Below, piece after piece: positions 34,319-42,983 of a DNA stretch of 64,000 bases. Source of the stretch: Desulfomicrobium baculatum DSM 4028 (lineage in GTDB: Bacteria > Desulfobacterota > Desulfovibrionia > Desulfovibrionales > Desulfomicrobiaceae); NCBI RefSeq assembly GCF_000023225.1, contig NC_013173.1, positions 3,164,501-3,228,500 of the forward strand, in the 5' to 3' direction. Under the pieces are notes generated by a model that did not search any database, was not told the DNA's origin, and was given only the letters and a program-made list of their open reading frames with translations. Both the position numbers and the translations under genes were made by a program. The first letter of the stretch is position 1, and each line of letters starts with the position of its first letter.

Positions 34319-35974
34319 ATGAAGTTTTATGATTACATCATTGTCGGCGGCGGCTCCGCCGGCAGCGTCCTGGCCAACCGTCTCAGCGCCAACCCCAAAA
34401 CCAGCGTCCTGGTCCTTGAAGCGGGCCTGCCCGACTTCCGCCTTGATTTCCGCATCCACATGCCTGCGGCCCTGACCTATCCCCTGGCCGGAAAGACCTA
34501 CAACTGGTGGTACGAATCCGAGCCGGAACCGCACATGCACAACCGGCGCATCTACCAGCCGCGCGGCAAGGTGCTGGGTGGATCAAGCTGCATCAACGGC
34601 ATGATCCACATTCGCGGCAACGCCATGGATTATGAGAAATGGGCCCGTGAAAAGGGCCTGGAGAACTGGGATTATGCCCGCTGCCTGCCGTACTTCAAGC
34701 GCTTTGAATACCGCCTTAAAGGTACGGACGAATATCAGGGCGGCGCAGGCCCGCTGTATCTGACCAGCCCGGATTGCGACAATCCGCTCTTCGACGCCTT
34801 TTTCCAGGCCGTGCAGGAGGCCGGATACCCCCTGACCGACGTCAACGGCTATCAGCAGGAAGGGTTCGGCAAGTTCGACCGCACCACCTACCGCGGCCGG
34901 CGCTGGAACGCGGCCCGGGCCTACGTCCACCCGGTCAAGAACAGGCGCAACCTGACCGTCAAATGCAAGGCCACGGCCCATCGCATCCTTTTTGAAGGCA
35001 CCCGCGCCATAGGCGTGGAATACGAACGCCTGGGCCGCATGCACCGCGTGAACGGCGGCGAGATCATCAGCTGCGGCGGGGCCATCAATTCCCCGCAGCT
35101 TCTGCAGCTCTCCGGCATCGGCAACGGCTCGGAGCTTCGCGAGCTGGGCATCCCCGTAGTCCACGACCTGCCGGGCGTGGGCGAGAACCTGCAGGACCAT
35201 CTGGAACTCTATGTGCAGTACGCCTGTACCAAGCCGGTCAGCATGTTCCCGGCGCTCCAGTGGTGGAATCAGCCCTGGATCGGACTGAAATGGCTTTTCG
35301 GCCAGACCGGCGAGGCAGCCACCAACCATTTCGAGGCCGGCGGCTTCGTGCGCGGCAACGACCAGGTCGAGTACCCGAACATCCAGTACCACTTTCTGCC
35401 CATCGCCATCCGGTATGACGGGTCTTCGCCCAACGCGGGGCATGGTTATCAGGTCCACGTCGGCCCCATGAACACCGACGTGCGTGGTCACGTGAAGATC
35501 AAAAGCTCCGATCCCAAAGAATACCCGTCCATCCTGTTCAACTATCTGTCCACGGAACAGGAACGCCGGGACTGGGTCGATGCAATCCGCCTGACCCGAA
35601 AGATCATGACCCAACCCGCCTTTGACAGCTTGCGCGGCCGGGAACTGGCCCCGGGCGAAGACGTGCAGACCGACGAGGCGATCCTCGATTTCGTGGCCCG
35701 GGAAGGCGAGAGCGCCTACCACCCGAGCTGCACCTGCAAGATGGGCTACGACGACATGGCCGTGGTCGACAGCGAACTGCGCGTGCATGGCGTGCAGGGA
35801 CTGCGCGTGGTCGACGCCTCGATCATGCCCTATGTGACCAACGGCAACATTTACGCGCCGGTGATGATGATCGCCGAGAAGGCGGCCGACCTGATCCTTG
35901 GCAACACGCCGCTCGCCCCCGACACCGCGCCCTTCTACCGGCACGAAAAAAGCACGGCCAAGGAGAAGAAATGA
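34319..35974 (+). CDS. betA: Choline dehydrogenase
   Basis: This FAD enzyme of the GMC family oxidises choline to betaine aldehyde at the membrane, passing electrons to the respiratory chain. The 551-residue protein has the FAD motif YIIVGGGSAGSVLANRLS, the GMC signature VLGGSSCINGMIHIRGN, and the C-terminal active-site region ESAYHPSCTCKMG. The ATG at 34319 follows AAGGA. It overlaps betB by 4 bp. Confidence 0.94.
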   Translation: MKFYDYIIVGGGSAGSVLANRLSANPKTSVLVLEAGLPDFRLDFRIHMPAALTYPLAGKTYNWWYESEPEPHMHNRRIYQPRGKVLGGSSCINGMIHIRGNAMDYEKWAREKGLENWDYARCLPYFKRFEYRLKGTDEYQGGAGPLYLTSPDCDNPLFDAFFQAVQEAGYPLTDVNGYQQEGFGKFDRTTYRGRRWNAARAYVHPVKNRRNLTVKCKATAHRILFEGTRAIGVEYERLGRMHRVNGGEIISCGGAINSPQLLQLSGIGNGSELRELGIPVVHDLPGVGENLQDHLELYVQYACTKPVSMFPALQWWNQPWIGLKWLFGQTGEAATNHFEAGGFVRGNDQVEYPNIQYHFLPIAIRYDGSSPNAGHGYQVHVGPMNTDVRGHVKIKSSDPKEYPSILFNYLSTEQERRDWVDAIRLTRKIMTQPAFDSLRGRELAPGEDVQTDEAILDFVAREGESAYHPSCTCKMGYDDMAVVDSELRVHGVQGLRVVDASIMPYVTNGNIYAPVMMIAEKAADLILGNTPLAPDTAPFYRHEKSTAKEKK

Positions 35975-37446
35975 TGGAAAAAATGATGCACGTCGACGGC
36001 CGCTGGACCCGCGCCCACTCCGCGGCCACGCGGGACATCATCAATCCCTTCGACCAGAGCGTCATCGCGACCGTTTCGGAAGGAAACCGCGAAGACGCCC
36101 GTGACGCCATAAACGCGGCGCGGCGCGCCTTCGACCAGGGTCCGTGGCCCAAGACCACGGGCCCGGAGCGCGGGCGGCAACTGCTGCGACTGGCGGACCT
36201 GATCGAACGCGACGCCGAGGAACTGGCCCGCCTTGAGACCCTGAACACCGGCAAAACCCTGGAAGAGAGCCGCTGGGACATGGCCGACATCACGGGCATC
36301 TTCCGCTATTACGCAGGGCTTGCGGACAAGGACGCGGGCGAGGTCATCGCCGCTCCGGTGCCGGACGCGACAAGCATGGTCGTGCGAGAGCCCGTGGGCG
36401 TGTGCGGGCAGATCTCGCCCTGGAACTATCCCCTGTTGCAGGCCGCCTGGAAACTGGCTCCGGCCCTGGCCGCCGGCTGCACCGTGGTCATGAAGCCAAG
36501 TGAAATCACGCCCTTGACCAGCATAAAAGTCACCGAACTGTGCGCGGAGGCCGGATTTCCGGAGGGCGTGGTCAACCTGGTCCTTGGCCCCGGGGCCACG
36601 GTCGGGGCGGAGCTGGCCGAAAACCCCGCCGTTGACCTCATCTCCTTCACTGGCGGCATCGAGACCGGCAAGACCATCATGCGCGCGGCGGCGACAAACG
36701 TGAAAAAGGTTGCCCTGGAACTGGGCGGCAAAAACCCCAACATCATCTTCGATGACGCCGATTTCGACACGGCCCTGGACTACATTCTGAACGGCGTCTT
36801 CTTCCACGCCGGGCAGATCTGTTCCGCCGGAGCCCGCGTCCTGCTGCAGGACGGCATCCACGACCGCATGGTTGAGGCCCTGGCGGAGCGCATGTCCAAG
36901 ATCCGCGTGGGAGACGGGATGACGGACGGCACCCAGATGGGCCCTCTCATCTCGGCCGCGCACCGCGACAAGGTGGAAAGCTACATCCGCATTGCCCGCA
37001 AAGAAGGGGCCAGGCTGCTGCTGGGAGGCAAGCGCCCGGCTGATCCGGCCCTGGCCAATGGCTTTTTCGTGGAGCCGACCCTGTTCACGGACTGCGCGAA
37101 TGACATGCGCATCGTGCAGGAGGAGGTCTTCGGCCCGGTCATCACCATCGAGCGCTTCAGCACCGAAGACGAGGCGCTGGTCCGGGCCAACAGCACGGTC
37201 TACGGTCTGTCCGCCGGCTTCTGGACCCGCGATCCGGACCGCATCCGCCGCATGTCATCGGGCCTGCGCTTCGGCACGGTCTGGGTCAACGACTTCAACG
37301 TCTATTTCACCCAGGCCCCCTGGGGCGGCTACAAGCAGTCCGGCCTGGGCCGGGAACTGGGGCGGCAGGGCCTGGAAGAGTACACGGAAGTCAAACACAT
37401 TTTCCAGAACCACAACGCCCGGCCGATCAACTGGTTCGGCGTGTAG
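35971..37446 (+). CDS. betB: Betaine aldehyde dehydrogenase
   Basis: This NAD(P)-dependent aldehyde dehydrogenase completes glycine betaine synthesis. The 491-residue protein shows ISPWNYPLLQAAWKLAPALA, the catalytic Glu in LELGGKNPNIIF, the catalytic Cys in FFHAGQICSAGARV, and the EEVFGPV motif. It is coupled to betA and is followed 66 bp later by a periplasmic betaine/choline-binding protein gene. Confidence 0.93.
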   Translation: MMEKMMHVDGRWTRAHSAATRDIINPFDQSVIATVSEGNREDARDAINAARRAFDQGPWPKTTGPERGRQLLRLADLIERDAEELARLETLNTGKTLEESRWDMADITGIFRYYAGLADKDAGEVIAAPVPDATSMVVREPVGVCGQISPWNYPLLQAAWKLAPALAAGCTVVMKPSEITPLTSIKVTELCAEAGFPEGVVNLVLGPGATVGAELAENPAVDLISFTGGIETGKTIMRAAATNVKKVALELGGKNPNIIFDDADFDTALDYILNGVFFHAGQICSAGARVLLQDGIHDRMVEALAERMSKIRVGDGMTDGTQMGPLISAAHRDKVESYIRIARKEGARLLLGGKRPADPALANGFFVEPTLFTDCANDMRIVQEEVFGPVITIERFSTEDEALVRANSTVYGLSAGFWTRDPDRIRRMSSGLRFGTVWVNDFNVYFTQAPWGGYKQSGLGRELGRQGLEEYTEVKHIFQNHNARPINWFGV

Positions 37447-37512
37447 CATGCTGGGCCGGGATGTCCCGGCCTCCCAAGTCACTTCGCCTTTCATTTCAAC
37501 AAGGGAGTTTCC

Positions 37513-38466
37513 ATGACCATTGCAACACTGAAAAAAACCATCCCCGTCCTTGTCCTTCTACTCGCCCTCTTCATCGCTCCGGCTCAGGCCAGCCGCGACG
37601 ACGTGCGCATCACCAGCGTCGGGTGGACCGATGTCACCGTGACCAGCGAGCTGGCCGTGGCCATTTTGCAGAGCCTTGGCTACTCCTCCTCCAACATGAT
37701 GACCTCCCTGCCCATCTGCTATCAGGCCCTGGCCACGAACGAGGCCGACGTGTTCCTCGGCAACTGGATGCCGTCCATGGAAAGCGTAGCGCGTCCCCAT
37801 TTCGATTCCGGCAACGTCATCCAGCTTGTGCCGAACATGACCGGAGCCAAATACACCCTGGCCGTGCCGAGCTACGTGGCCGCAGGCGGCCTCAAGGATT
37901 TCAAGGACATCGCCAAGTACGGCGACAAGCTGGAATGGAAGATCTACGGCATCGAGGAAGGTAACGACGGCAATGACATCATCGAATCCATGATCGACAA
38001 GAACATGTTCGGCCTCGGCAAGTTCGAGCTGGTCGCCTCCAGCGAATCCGGCATGCTGGCCCAGGTGCAATCCTTCATGCGTGAAAAGAAATGGATCGTC
38101 TTTCTGGGATGGTCCCCGCACAGCATGAACGAAAAGATCGACATGACGTACCTGACGGGCAGCACGGACGACACCTTCGGACCGAACGACGGCACGGCCA
38201 CGGTCTACACCAACGTGCGCAAGGGACTGCCGCAGGACATGCCCAACGTAACCCGTTTTCTGCAGAACTACGTCGTGCCCGTAACCATGATGAACTCCAT
38301 CATGGTCACCATGCACGAAAAGCCTGAAATGAAAGCCCGCGATGCGGCCCTGGACTGGGTGACCGCGCATCCGGACATGGCCGCCACATGGCTTGAAAGC
38401 GTGACCACCAAGGAAGGCAAGCCCGGCCTGCCCGCCTTCCTGAAGCTGCTTGAATCCCGCAAGTAA
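37513..38466 (+). CDS. Choline/glycine betaine-binding periplasmic protein
   Basis: The 317-residue protein has a signal peptide (1-27, ending APAQA) and an OpuAC-type substrate-binding fold. W38 (VGWTD), W85 (LGNWMP), Y114 (AKYTL) and W200 (FLGWSP) could build the aromatic box that holds a trimethylammonium group, as in the choline-binding protein ChoX. AAGGGAG precedes the ATG. No permease or ATPase gene is adjacent; the transporter core must lie elsewhere. Confidence 0.85.
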   Translation: MTIATLKKTIPVLVLLLALFIAPAQASRDDVRITSVGWTDVTVTSELAVAILQSLGYSSSNMMTSLPICYQALATNEADVFLGNWMPSMESVARPHFDSGNVIQLVPNMTGAKYTLAVPSYVAAGGLKDFKDIAKYGDKLEWKIYGIEEGNDGNDIIESMIDKNMFGLGKFELVASSESGMLAQVQSFMREKKWIVFLGWSPHSMNEKIDMTYLTGSTDDTFGPNDGTATVYTNVRKGLPQDMPNVTRFLQNYVVPVTMMNSIMVTMHEKPEMKARDAALDWVTAHPDMAATWLESVTTKEGKPGLPAFLKLLESRK

Positions 38467-38473
38467 ACGCGAC

Positions 38474-38505
38474 CGGGGCGGGCCGTGCATGCACGACCCG
38501 CCCCG
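38474..38505. terminator. GC-rich palindromic terminator after the binding-protein gene
   Basis: CGGGGCGGG (38474-38482) and CCCGCCCCG (38497-38505) flank an inner CGTGCATGCACG palindrome. The stem is very stable but is followed only by AAAAC, so Rho-independent release is uncertain. Confidence 0.6.
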
Positions 38506-38555
38506 AAAACATTCATCCCCGTCCCTTGTGGCCGGGCCATTTTTCCATCCGCAAT

Positions 38556-39452
38556 TCAGCGCATCAAGAGCAGACTGAGCGCCATGACCGCCATGCCGCC
38601 AACCAGGCCGAACAGGCTGTCATGCCCTTCTCCGTAGGCCCGGCTGGTGGGCAGGAGTTCGTCAAGGCTGATGTAGACCATGATCCCGGCCACTCCGCCG
38701 AAGAGAATGCCCATAAGCTGTGCAGGCAACACCCCGCCCGGCCCGCCGGCGAAAAAGAGGATGCCCAGATAGGCGATGCCCGCCCCGATCGGCTCGGCCA
38801 GTCCGCTCAAAAACGAGTAGAAAAAAGCCGTCCTGCGCTTCCCTGTGGCGTAATAGATGGGCACCGAGACGCTCACGCCCTCGGGGATGTTGTGCAAAGC
38901 GATGGCGATGGCAATGGCGACGCCAAGGCTCGGATCCTCCAACGCCGCCAAAAACGTGGCCAAGCCCTCGGGAAAGTTGTGAATGCCGATGGCCAGGGCG
39001 GTGAAAAGGCCCATGCGCAGAAGCTTCTTCTCATGTCCCGGCTGGGGTTTGGCAGGAGTCTTGGCCAGCCCGCAGCTGTGCTCCCCGATATGCAACAGGG
39101 TAGAGACCTTGCCGTGCAACTTGTCGGCGTCGGTCTCGGAAGGGATCTCATGCGGGTTGGTCTCTTCGGGAATGAAATTATCGATCAGTCCGATCAGCAG
39201 CATTCCGCCGAAGAACGAAGCCACGTTGACCCAATATCCCGCCGGATCGCCATAGTGCTCGACCAGAGCCTCCTGCCCCTTGAAGAAAATCTCCACAAAA
39301 GAGACGTAGAGCATCACGCCCGCCGAAAACCCCGTGGCCACGGACAAAAAACGGTAACTGGACAACTTGGCCGTAAAGGCGATGATGCTGCCGATCCCCG
39401 TAGCCAGTCCTGCGAAGGTGGTCAGAGCCAGGGCAAACCAGACTTCATTCAT
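38556..39452 (-). CDS. zupT: ZIP family metal transporter (ZupT-like)
   Basis: ZIP proteins import zinc and other divalent metals across the inner membrane. The 298-residue protein has eight likely spans and the two metal-site motifs [10 protein letters not shown] and [10 protein letters not shown] cytoplasmic loop with several His and Glu lies near residues 97-145. It converges with the choline genes. The exact metal cannot be told from the sequence. Confidence 0.9.
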   Translation of the reverse strand: MNEVWFALALTTFAGLATGIGSIIAFTAKLSSYRFLSVATGFSAGVMLYVSFVEIFFKGQEALVEHYGDPAGYWVNVASFFGGMLLIGLIDNFIPEETNPHEIPSETDADKLHGKVSTLLHIGEHSCGLAKTPAKPQPGHEKKLLRMGLFTALAIGIHNFPEGLATFLAALEDPSLGVAIAIAIALHNIPEGVSVSVPIYYATGKRRTAFFYSFLSGLAEPIGAGIAYLGILFFAGGPGGVLPAQLMGILFGGVAGIMVYISLDELLPTSRAYGEGHDSLFGLVGGMAVMALSLLLMR

Positions 39453-39483
39453 GGGCGCGTGCTCCTTGGTGCGTCAAAAAGCA

Positions 39484-40581
39484 TCACGAACGAATGCTTT
39501 TACCGGGTTCAACGTCCTCGTCCTGTTCGAAAATGCCAAGGGACTGAGCTCTTTTTTTCCATTGCTGCCGGGCCAGGGCCTGCATGTCGGCCACGCTGTC
39601 CATCTCATCCACGATCTCCATGCCAAAGAGGGTCTCCACCACATCCTCCAGGGTAACCAATCCCCGAGTCCCACCGTATTCGTCCAAGACGATGGCCAAG
39701 TGCTGACGCTGGTCAAGAAAAAACTCCAACAGATCAGAAAGGGACAGGCTGTCAGGCACGGAAAGTATCTGGCGCTTCAAGGATTCCAAAGAGCCCTCGC
39801 AGCCGCCCCGGGACATGCAGATCAGCACCTCGTCCTTGAGCACGACGCCGGTGATGTCATCCAGATCCGCGCCGTAGACGGGCAGTCTGGAAAAAGGGGT
39901 CTTGGTGACAAAAGGCAGGGAGTCGGCAATGGTCATGTCCTGCTGCAGGGCCGTCATGACCGTGCGCGGAGTCATCACGGCGGTGATGTTTACGGACCCG
40001 AAGCGGAAGATGTTGCGGATGATTCGGAATTCATGCTCCTCCAGATGTCCGGACTGTTCCCCGATTCCGGCCATGGCGATAAACTCCTCGCGGCTGAAGA
40101 CATGCGCTTTTTTCCCTCGGGATATCAGCTTGGTCAGCCCATTGGACAGCCAGACAAGGGGATAGAGAACCGTGATCAACATGTTGACGAAATGCGCCGT
40201 CACTCCGACGAAGGCCTGCCAGTACACGGCACCGATGGTCTTGGGTACGATCTCGGACAAAAACAGGATAAGCGCCGTCATCACCGCCGAAAAAAGGCCG
40301 ATCCACGCATTGCCGAAAACCACGAGAGCCTGAGCGCCTGCCACAATGGCGCCCACCGTGTGGGCGATGGTGTTCAGGGTCAAAATCGCGGCCAGGGACT
40401 GATCCACTTTCTCCAGACGCAGTTTCTTCAGGACCTCCGCCCGTGCGGGATTCCTTTCACGCAAACTGGCGATATAGGACGGGGTGATGCTTAAAAGCAC
40501 GGCCTCGGCCACTGAACACAAAAACGACAAACCCAAGGCCAAAAAAACAACGACGACCAGCAGAAAAAAATCCCCGCTCAT
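39484..40581 (-). CDS. CNNM/hemolysin-C-like protein with CBS domains
   Basis: The protein has an N-terminal membrane domain of the CNNM (DUF21) family (LALGLSFLCSVAEAVLLSI, then ILFLSEIVPKTIGAVY) and a C-terminal CBS pair (VMTPRTVMTAL; DEYGGTRGLVTLEDVVETLFG). The usual CorC/HlyC domain at the end is missing. Homologues are linked to magnesium or cobalt efflux. I chose the ATG at 40581 (365 residues); a frame open to a TTG at 40677 would add 32 residues. Neither start has a good ribosome site. Confidence 0.85.
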   Translation of the reverse strand: MSGDFFLLVVVVFLALGLSFLCSVAEAVLLSITPSYIASLRERNPARAEVLKKLRLEKVDQSLAAILTLNTIAHTVGAIVAGAQALVVFGNAWIGLFSAVMTALILFLSEIVPKTIGAVYWQAFVGVTAHFVNMLITVLYPLVWLSNGLTKLISRGKKAHVFSREEFIAMAGIGEQSGHLEEHEFRIIRNIFRFGSVNITAVMTPRTVMTALQQDMTIADSLPFVTKTPFSRLPVYGADLDDITGVVLKDEVLICMSRGGCEGSLESLKRQILSVPDSLSLSDLLEFFLDQRQHLAIVLDEYGGTRGLVTLEDVVETLFGMEIVDEMDSVADMQALARQQWKKRAQSLGIFEQDEDVEPGKSIRS

Positions 40582-40887
40582 GATGCCCGCCCAGTCGGCC
40601 CAGGACGGTTCGCCACCGAAGGCAACAGAAGACGTCCAGGCACGCAAACCCAAGACAAGATCAAGCAACCACGACAATATCGCACGAACAAGCGATCCTC
40701 CCTCTTTTAAAAAACGTGAAATGTCATCCGGCCTTCGCGTGACGAAGCCGGAGATTCAGGAATCGTCCACATGCCCCTCTTCAACGCAGACCGGACTCAT
40801 TGAAGAACGTGTTACTCCGGGACGTCCCGCCGACACAAGATGTTTTGACATCTTGACATATCTGCCCATGCAGATACGTTCGCGGTC
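40582..40887. other. Divergent spacer between the CNNM-type gene and arsR
   Basis: This 306-bp stretch separates two divergent genes. Its left part (to 40677) is an in-frame extension of the membrane protein and may be coding. The right part holds the arsR promoter and operator. I see nothing else in the middle. Confidence 0.5.
40845..40880 (+). promoter_or_regulatory. arsR promoter and operator
   Basis: Two TTGACA boxes (40845-40850 and 40853-40858) precede a TATCTGC-CCAT-GCAGATA inverted repeat (40859-40876). A weak -10 (TACGTT, 40875-40880) lies 16 bp after the second box. ArsR-family repressors bind such repeats between or over promoter boxes, so autorepression is likely. Confidence 0.6.
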
Positions 40888-41235
40888 ATGGAAAGAATCG
40901 CCGAAACACTCAAAGCCCTATCCGATCCCACACGTCTGCGCATCGTCAGCCTGCTCCGTCACGGGGAACTCTGCGTGTGCGACCTGACGGAAGCCTTGCA
41001 AACACCCCAATCCAAAGTCTCACGGCATCTGGCGTTTCTGAAGAACGCCGGATGGGTCAGGGCCCGCCGCAGCGGAAAATGGGTCTACTATCAGATCCTT
41101 GATTCCGAACCATCCCTACAGGCCTCAATCGCCCAGGCGCTGACAATGCATATTGCAAAACATCCTGTCTGCCTTGAAGACGACCGGCGTTATTTCGACT
41201 ATCTTGCAACCAAATCGTCGCGATCCTGTGACTAA
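40888..41235 (+). CDS. ArsR family transcriptional repressor
   Basis: This 115-residue winged-helix repressor has the metal-sensing motif ELCVCDL in the DNA-recognition region, the CxC pair of arsenic(III)/antimony-sensing ArsR proteins, and the recognition helix TPQSKVSRHLAFLKNAGWV. A metal other than arsenic is possible. No arsenic pump or reductase gene lies beside it; the divergent CNNM-type gene is the nearest possible target. Confidence 0.9.
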   Translation: MERIAETLKALSDPTRLRIVSLLRHGELCVCDLTEALQTPQSKVSRHLAFLKNAGWVRARRSGKWVYYQILDSEPSLQASIAQALTMHIAKHPVCLEDDRRYFDYLATKSSRSCD

Positions 41236-41323
41236 AACGACACAAGAAAAGATTCTGGGGGGTGAGCACTGGCGGGTCGTTATGGAATCCGGGATTTCAC
41301 AGCCGGACTGCAGCGCAATCTGA
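41228..41323 (+). pseudogene. Short transposase-like remnant
   Basis: A 31-codon frame from GTG at 41228 contains EHWRVVMESGISQPDCSAI and then stops. The pattern W..h...SG.SQ..yC is typical of the N-terminal helix-turn-helix protein of IS66-type elements. Only this piece remains, directly after arsR, with no terminal repeats visible. The call rests on a short match. Confidence 0.35.
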
Positions 41324-41349
41324 AAGCAGGCCGAGCCGGAAAACCCAGC

Positions 41350-42582
41350 CTACGAGGGATTTCCGGATACATCGACGACCCGGTCCGGATCTCTGGGCAA
41401 GGTCAAATAGAACACGGCGCCCTGCCCGGGGCTGGTTTCCAGCATGATGGAACCTTTCAGGGTCTGGGTGACCAGATTGTAGACGATGTTCATGCCCAGA
41501 CCCGTACCGCCGGAGCCTCGTGTAGTGGTGTAAAACGGATCGTAGATACGCTCCTTTTGCTCACGGTCCATGCCGATGCCCGTGTCGCGGTACGTCAGCA
41601 CCACGTTTTCTCCGGCCTGCTCCACCTTGATGGATATCTCACCGGGCCGTCCGTCCGCGAAGCCGTGAATAAGAGAGTTCATGATCAGGTTGGTGATGAT
41701 CTGCATGATCGCGCCGGGGTAGGAATCAAGGGACAGGTCGTCCGGGCAGTCCATGCGCACCTGATGCGGAGTGCGCTTGAACTGCGGACGCAGGCTGAGG
41801 AGAATCTGTTCCAGATAATTCTTCATCTCGAAGACGCGCTTCTCTTCAGAGCTCTGGTCCGCGGCGACCTTCTTGAAACTCTGCACCAGCTCTGCGGCCC
41901 GCTCCAGATTGGAAAGCACCGACCCGGAAGACTCCTCGGCCAGGGCCAGGTATTTCTCCAGATCCGAGCGCTTCATCTCCCCTTTCCCGTACAACTCCCG
42001 CAGCTGCCTCGTCCGTTCGGCCAGAAAGGACGCCGCCGTAACGCTGACCCCGATGGGCGTGTTGACCTCATGGGCCACCCCCGCCACCAGATCCCCCAGC
42101 GCCGCCATCTTGGCAGACTGGATCATCTCCTTTTGGGTGCGATGCAGTTTCTCAAGGGACTCTTCGAGACTTTGCTGATATTCGAGGTTCTGACGCTGCA
42201 AACGGGCCCGCTCCAGACACGTCTCCACCGAATGCAAGAGAATGTTCATGTCCTGAATGGGCTTGACCAGATAATCCCATGCGCCCCGCCGCAGCGCCTC
42301 CACCACGTCACGAATGTCTCCGGCCCCCGAGATGACCATGATGGGCGTCTGGGGCGAAAGTTCCTGCACCCGCGCCAGGACCTGCAATCCGTCCATGCGC
42401 GGCATGCGCAGGTCCACCAGGATCAGGTCGGGCCGATTGGCGGCAAAGACCTCCAGCCCTTGCTGTCCATCTCCGGCCTGCAAGACTTCATACCCGAAAT
42501 CCTCCAGAAAATTGGCAAGACTCTCACGCACCGCCTGATCGTCATCGATGGTCAGCACCACGGATGTCTTGCCCTGGTTCAT
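41350..42582 (-). CDS. Response regulator-histidine kinase hybrid (REC first)
   Basis: The 410-residue soluble protein starts with a receiver domain (VVLTIDDDQAVRESLANFL, phospho-Asp in DLILVDLRMPRMDG, conserved KP in YLVKPIQ) and continues through a coiled coil into a kinase core with the H-box VAGVAHEVNTPIGVS and an ATPase domain (TGIGMDREQKERIYDPFYTTT). Receiver-first hybrids usually act inside a relay. It overlaps the upstream receiver gene by 4 bp. There is no membrane span. Confidence 0.92.
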   Translation of the reverse strand: MNQGKTSVVLTIDDDQAVRESLANFLEDFGYEVLQAGDGQQGLEVFAANRPDLILVDLRMPRMDGLQVLARVQELSPQTPIMVISGAGDIRDVVEALRRGAWDYLVKPIQDMNILLHSVETCLERARLQRQNLEYQQSLEESLEKLHRTQKEMIQSAKMAALGDLVAGVAHEVNTPIGVSVTAASFLAERTRQLRELYGKGEMKRSDLEKYLALAEESSGSVLSNLERAAELVQSFKKVAADQSSEEKRVFEMKNYLEQILLSLRPQFKRTPHQVRMDCPDDLSLDSYPGAIMQIITNLIMNSLIHGFADGRPGEISIKVEQAGENVVLTYRDTGIGMDREQKERIYDPFYTTTRGSGGTGLGMNIVYNLVTQTLKGSIMLETSPGQGAVFYLTLPRDPDRVVDVSGNPS

Positions 42583-42983
42583 GACCGGCCCTCCGCGACC
42601 TTTTCCAAAATGAGGGTCTCGAAAATACCCATGTCCAGAACCGGCTTGAAAAGCACCTCCCGATCCGTCAGGCCGATATCCCGCAATTCGTTATCCAGCT
42701 GAAAATCCGTGGAACCGGTGTGAATCAGGCAGCGCACGGCGGGATGCAGGGTGTGCAACCGCTTGATGAACTCCAGGCCATCCATGCCCCCAAGGCGGAT
42801 ATCCACCACCGCCACCGCGACACTGCCCAGTTCGGAAAGCATCAAGGCGTCCTCCGCGCTCTCGGCCGTCAGGGTGACAAAGCCGCAGTCCATCAGGTAC
42901 TCAGCCAGACTTTCCCGAATGTTCGGCTCGTCATCCAGAACGAGCACCTTTGTCGTGCTTTCCGCCATCGTGTTCTGCACCAT
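42579..42983 (-). CDS. Single-domain response regulator
   Basis: The 134-residue protein is a lone receiver domain (KVLVLDDEPNIRESLAEYL, phospho-Asp in VAVVDIRLGGMDG, VLFKPV near the end). It has no output domain, so it likely shuttles phosphate or acts by protein contact. Its start overlaps the stop of the membrane kinase and its end overlaps the hybrid kinase, so the three are translated from one message. Confidence 0.92.
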   Translation of the reverse strand: MVQNTMAESTTKVLVLDDEPNIRESLAEYLMDCGFVTLTAESAEDALMLSELGSVAVAVVDIRLGGMDGLEFIKRLHTLHPAVRCLIHTGSTDFQLDNELRDIGLTDREVLFKPVLDMGIFETLILEKVAEGRS

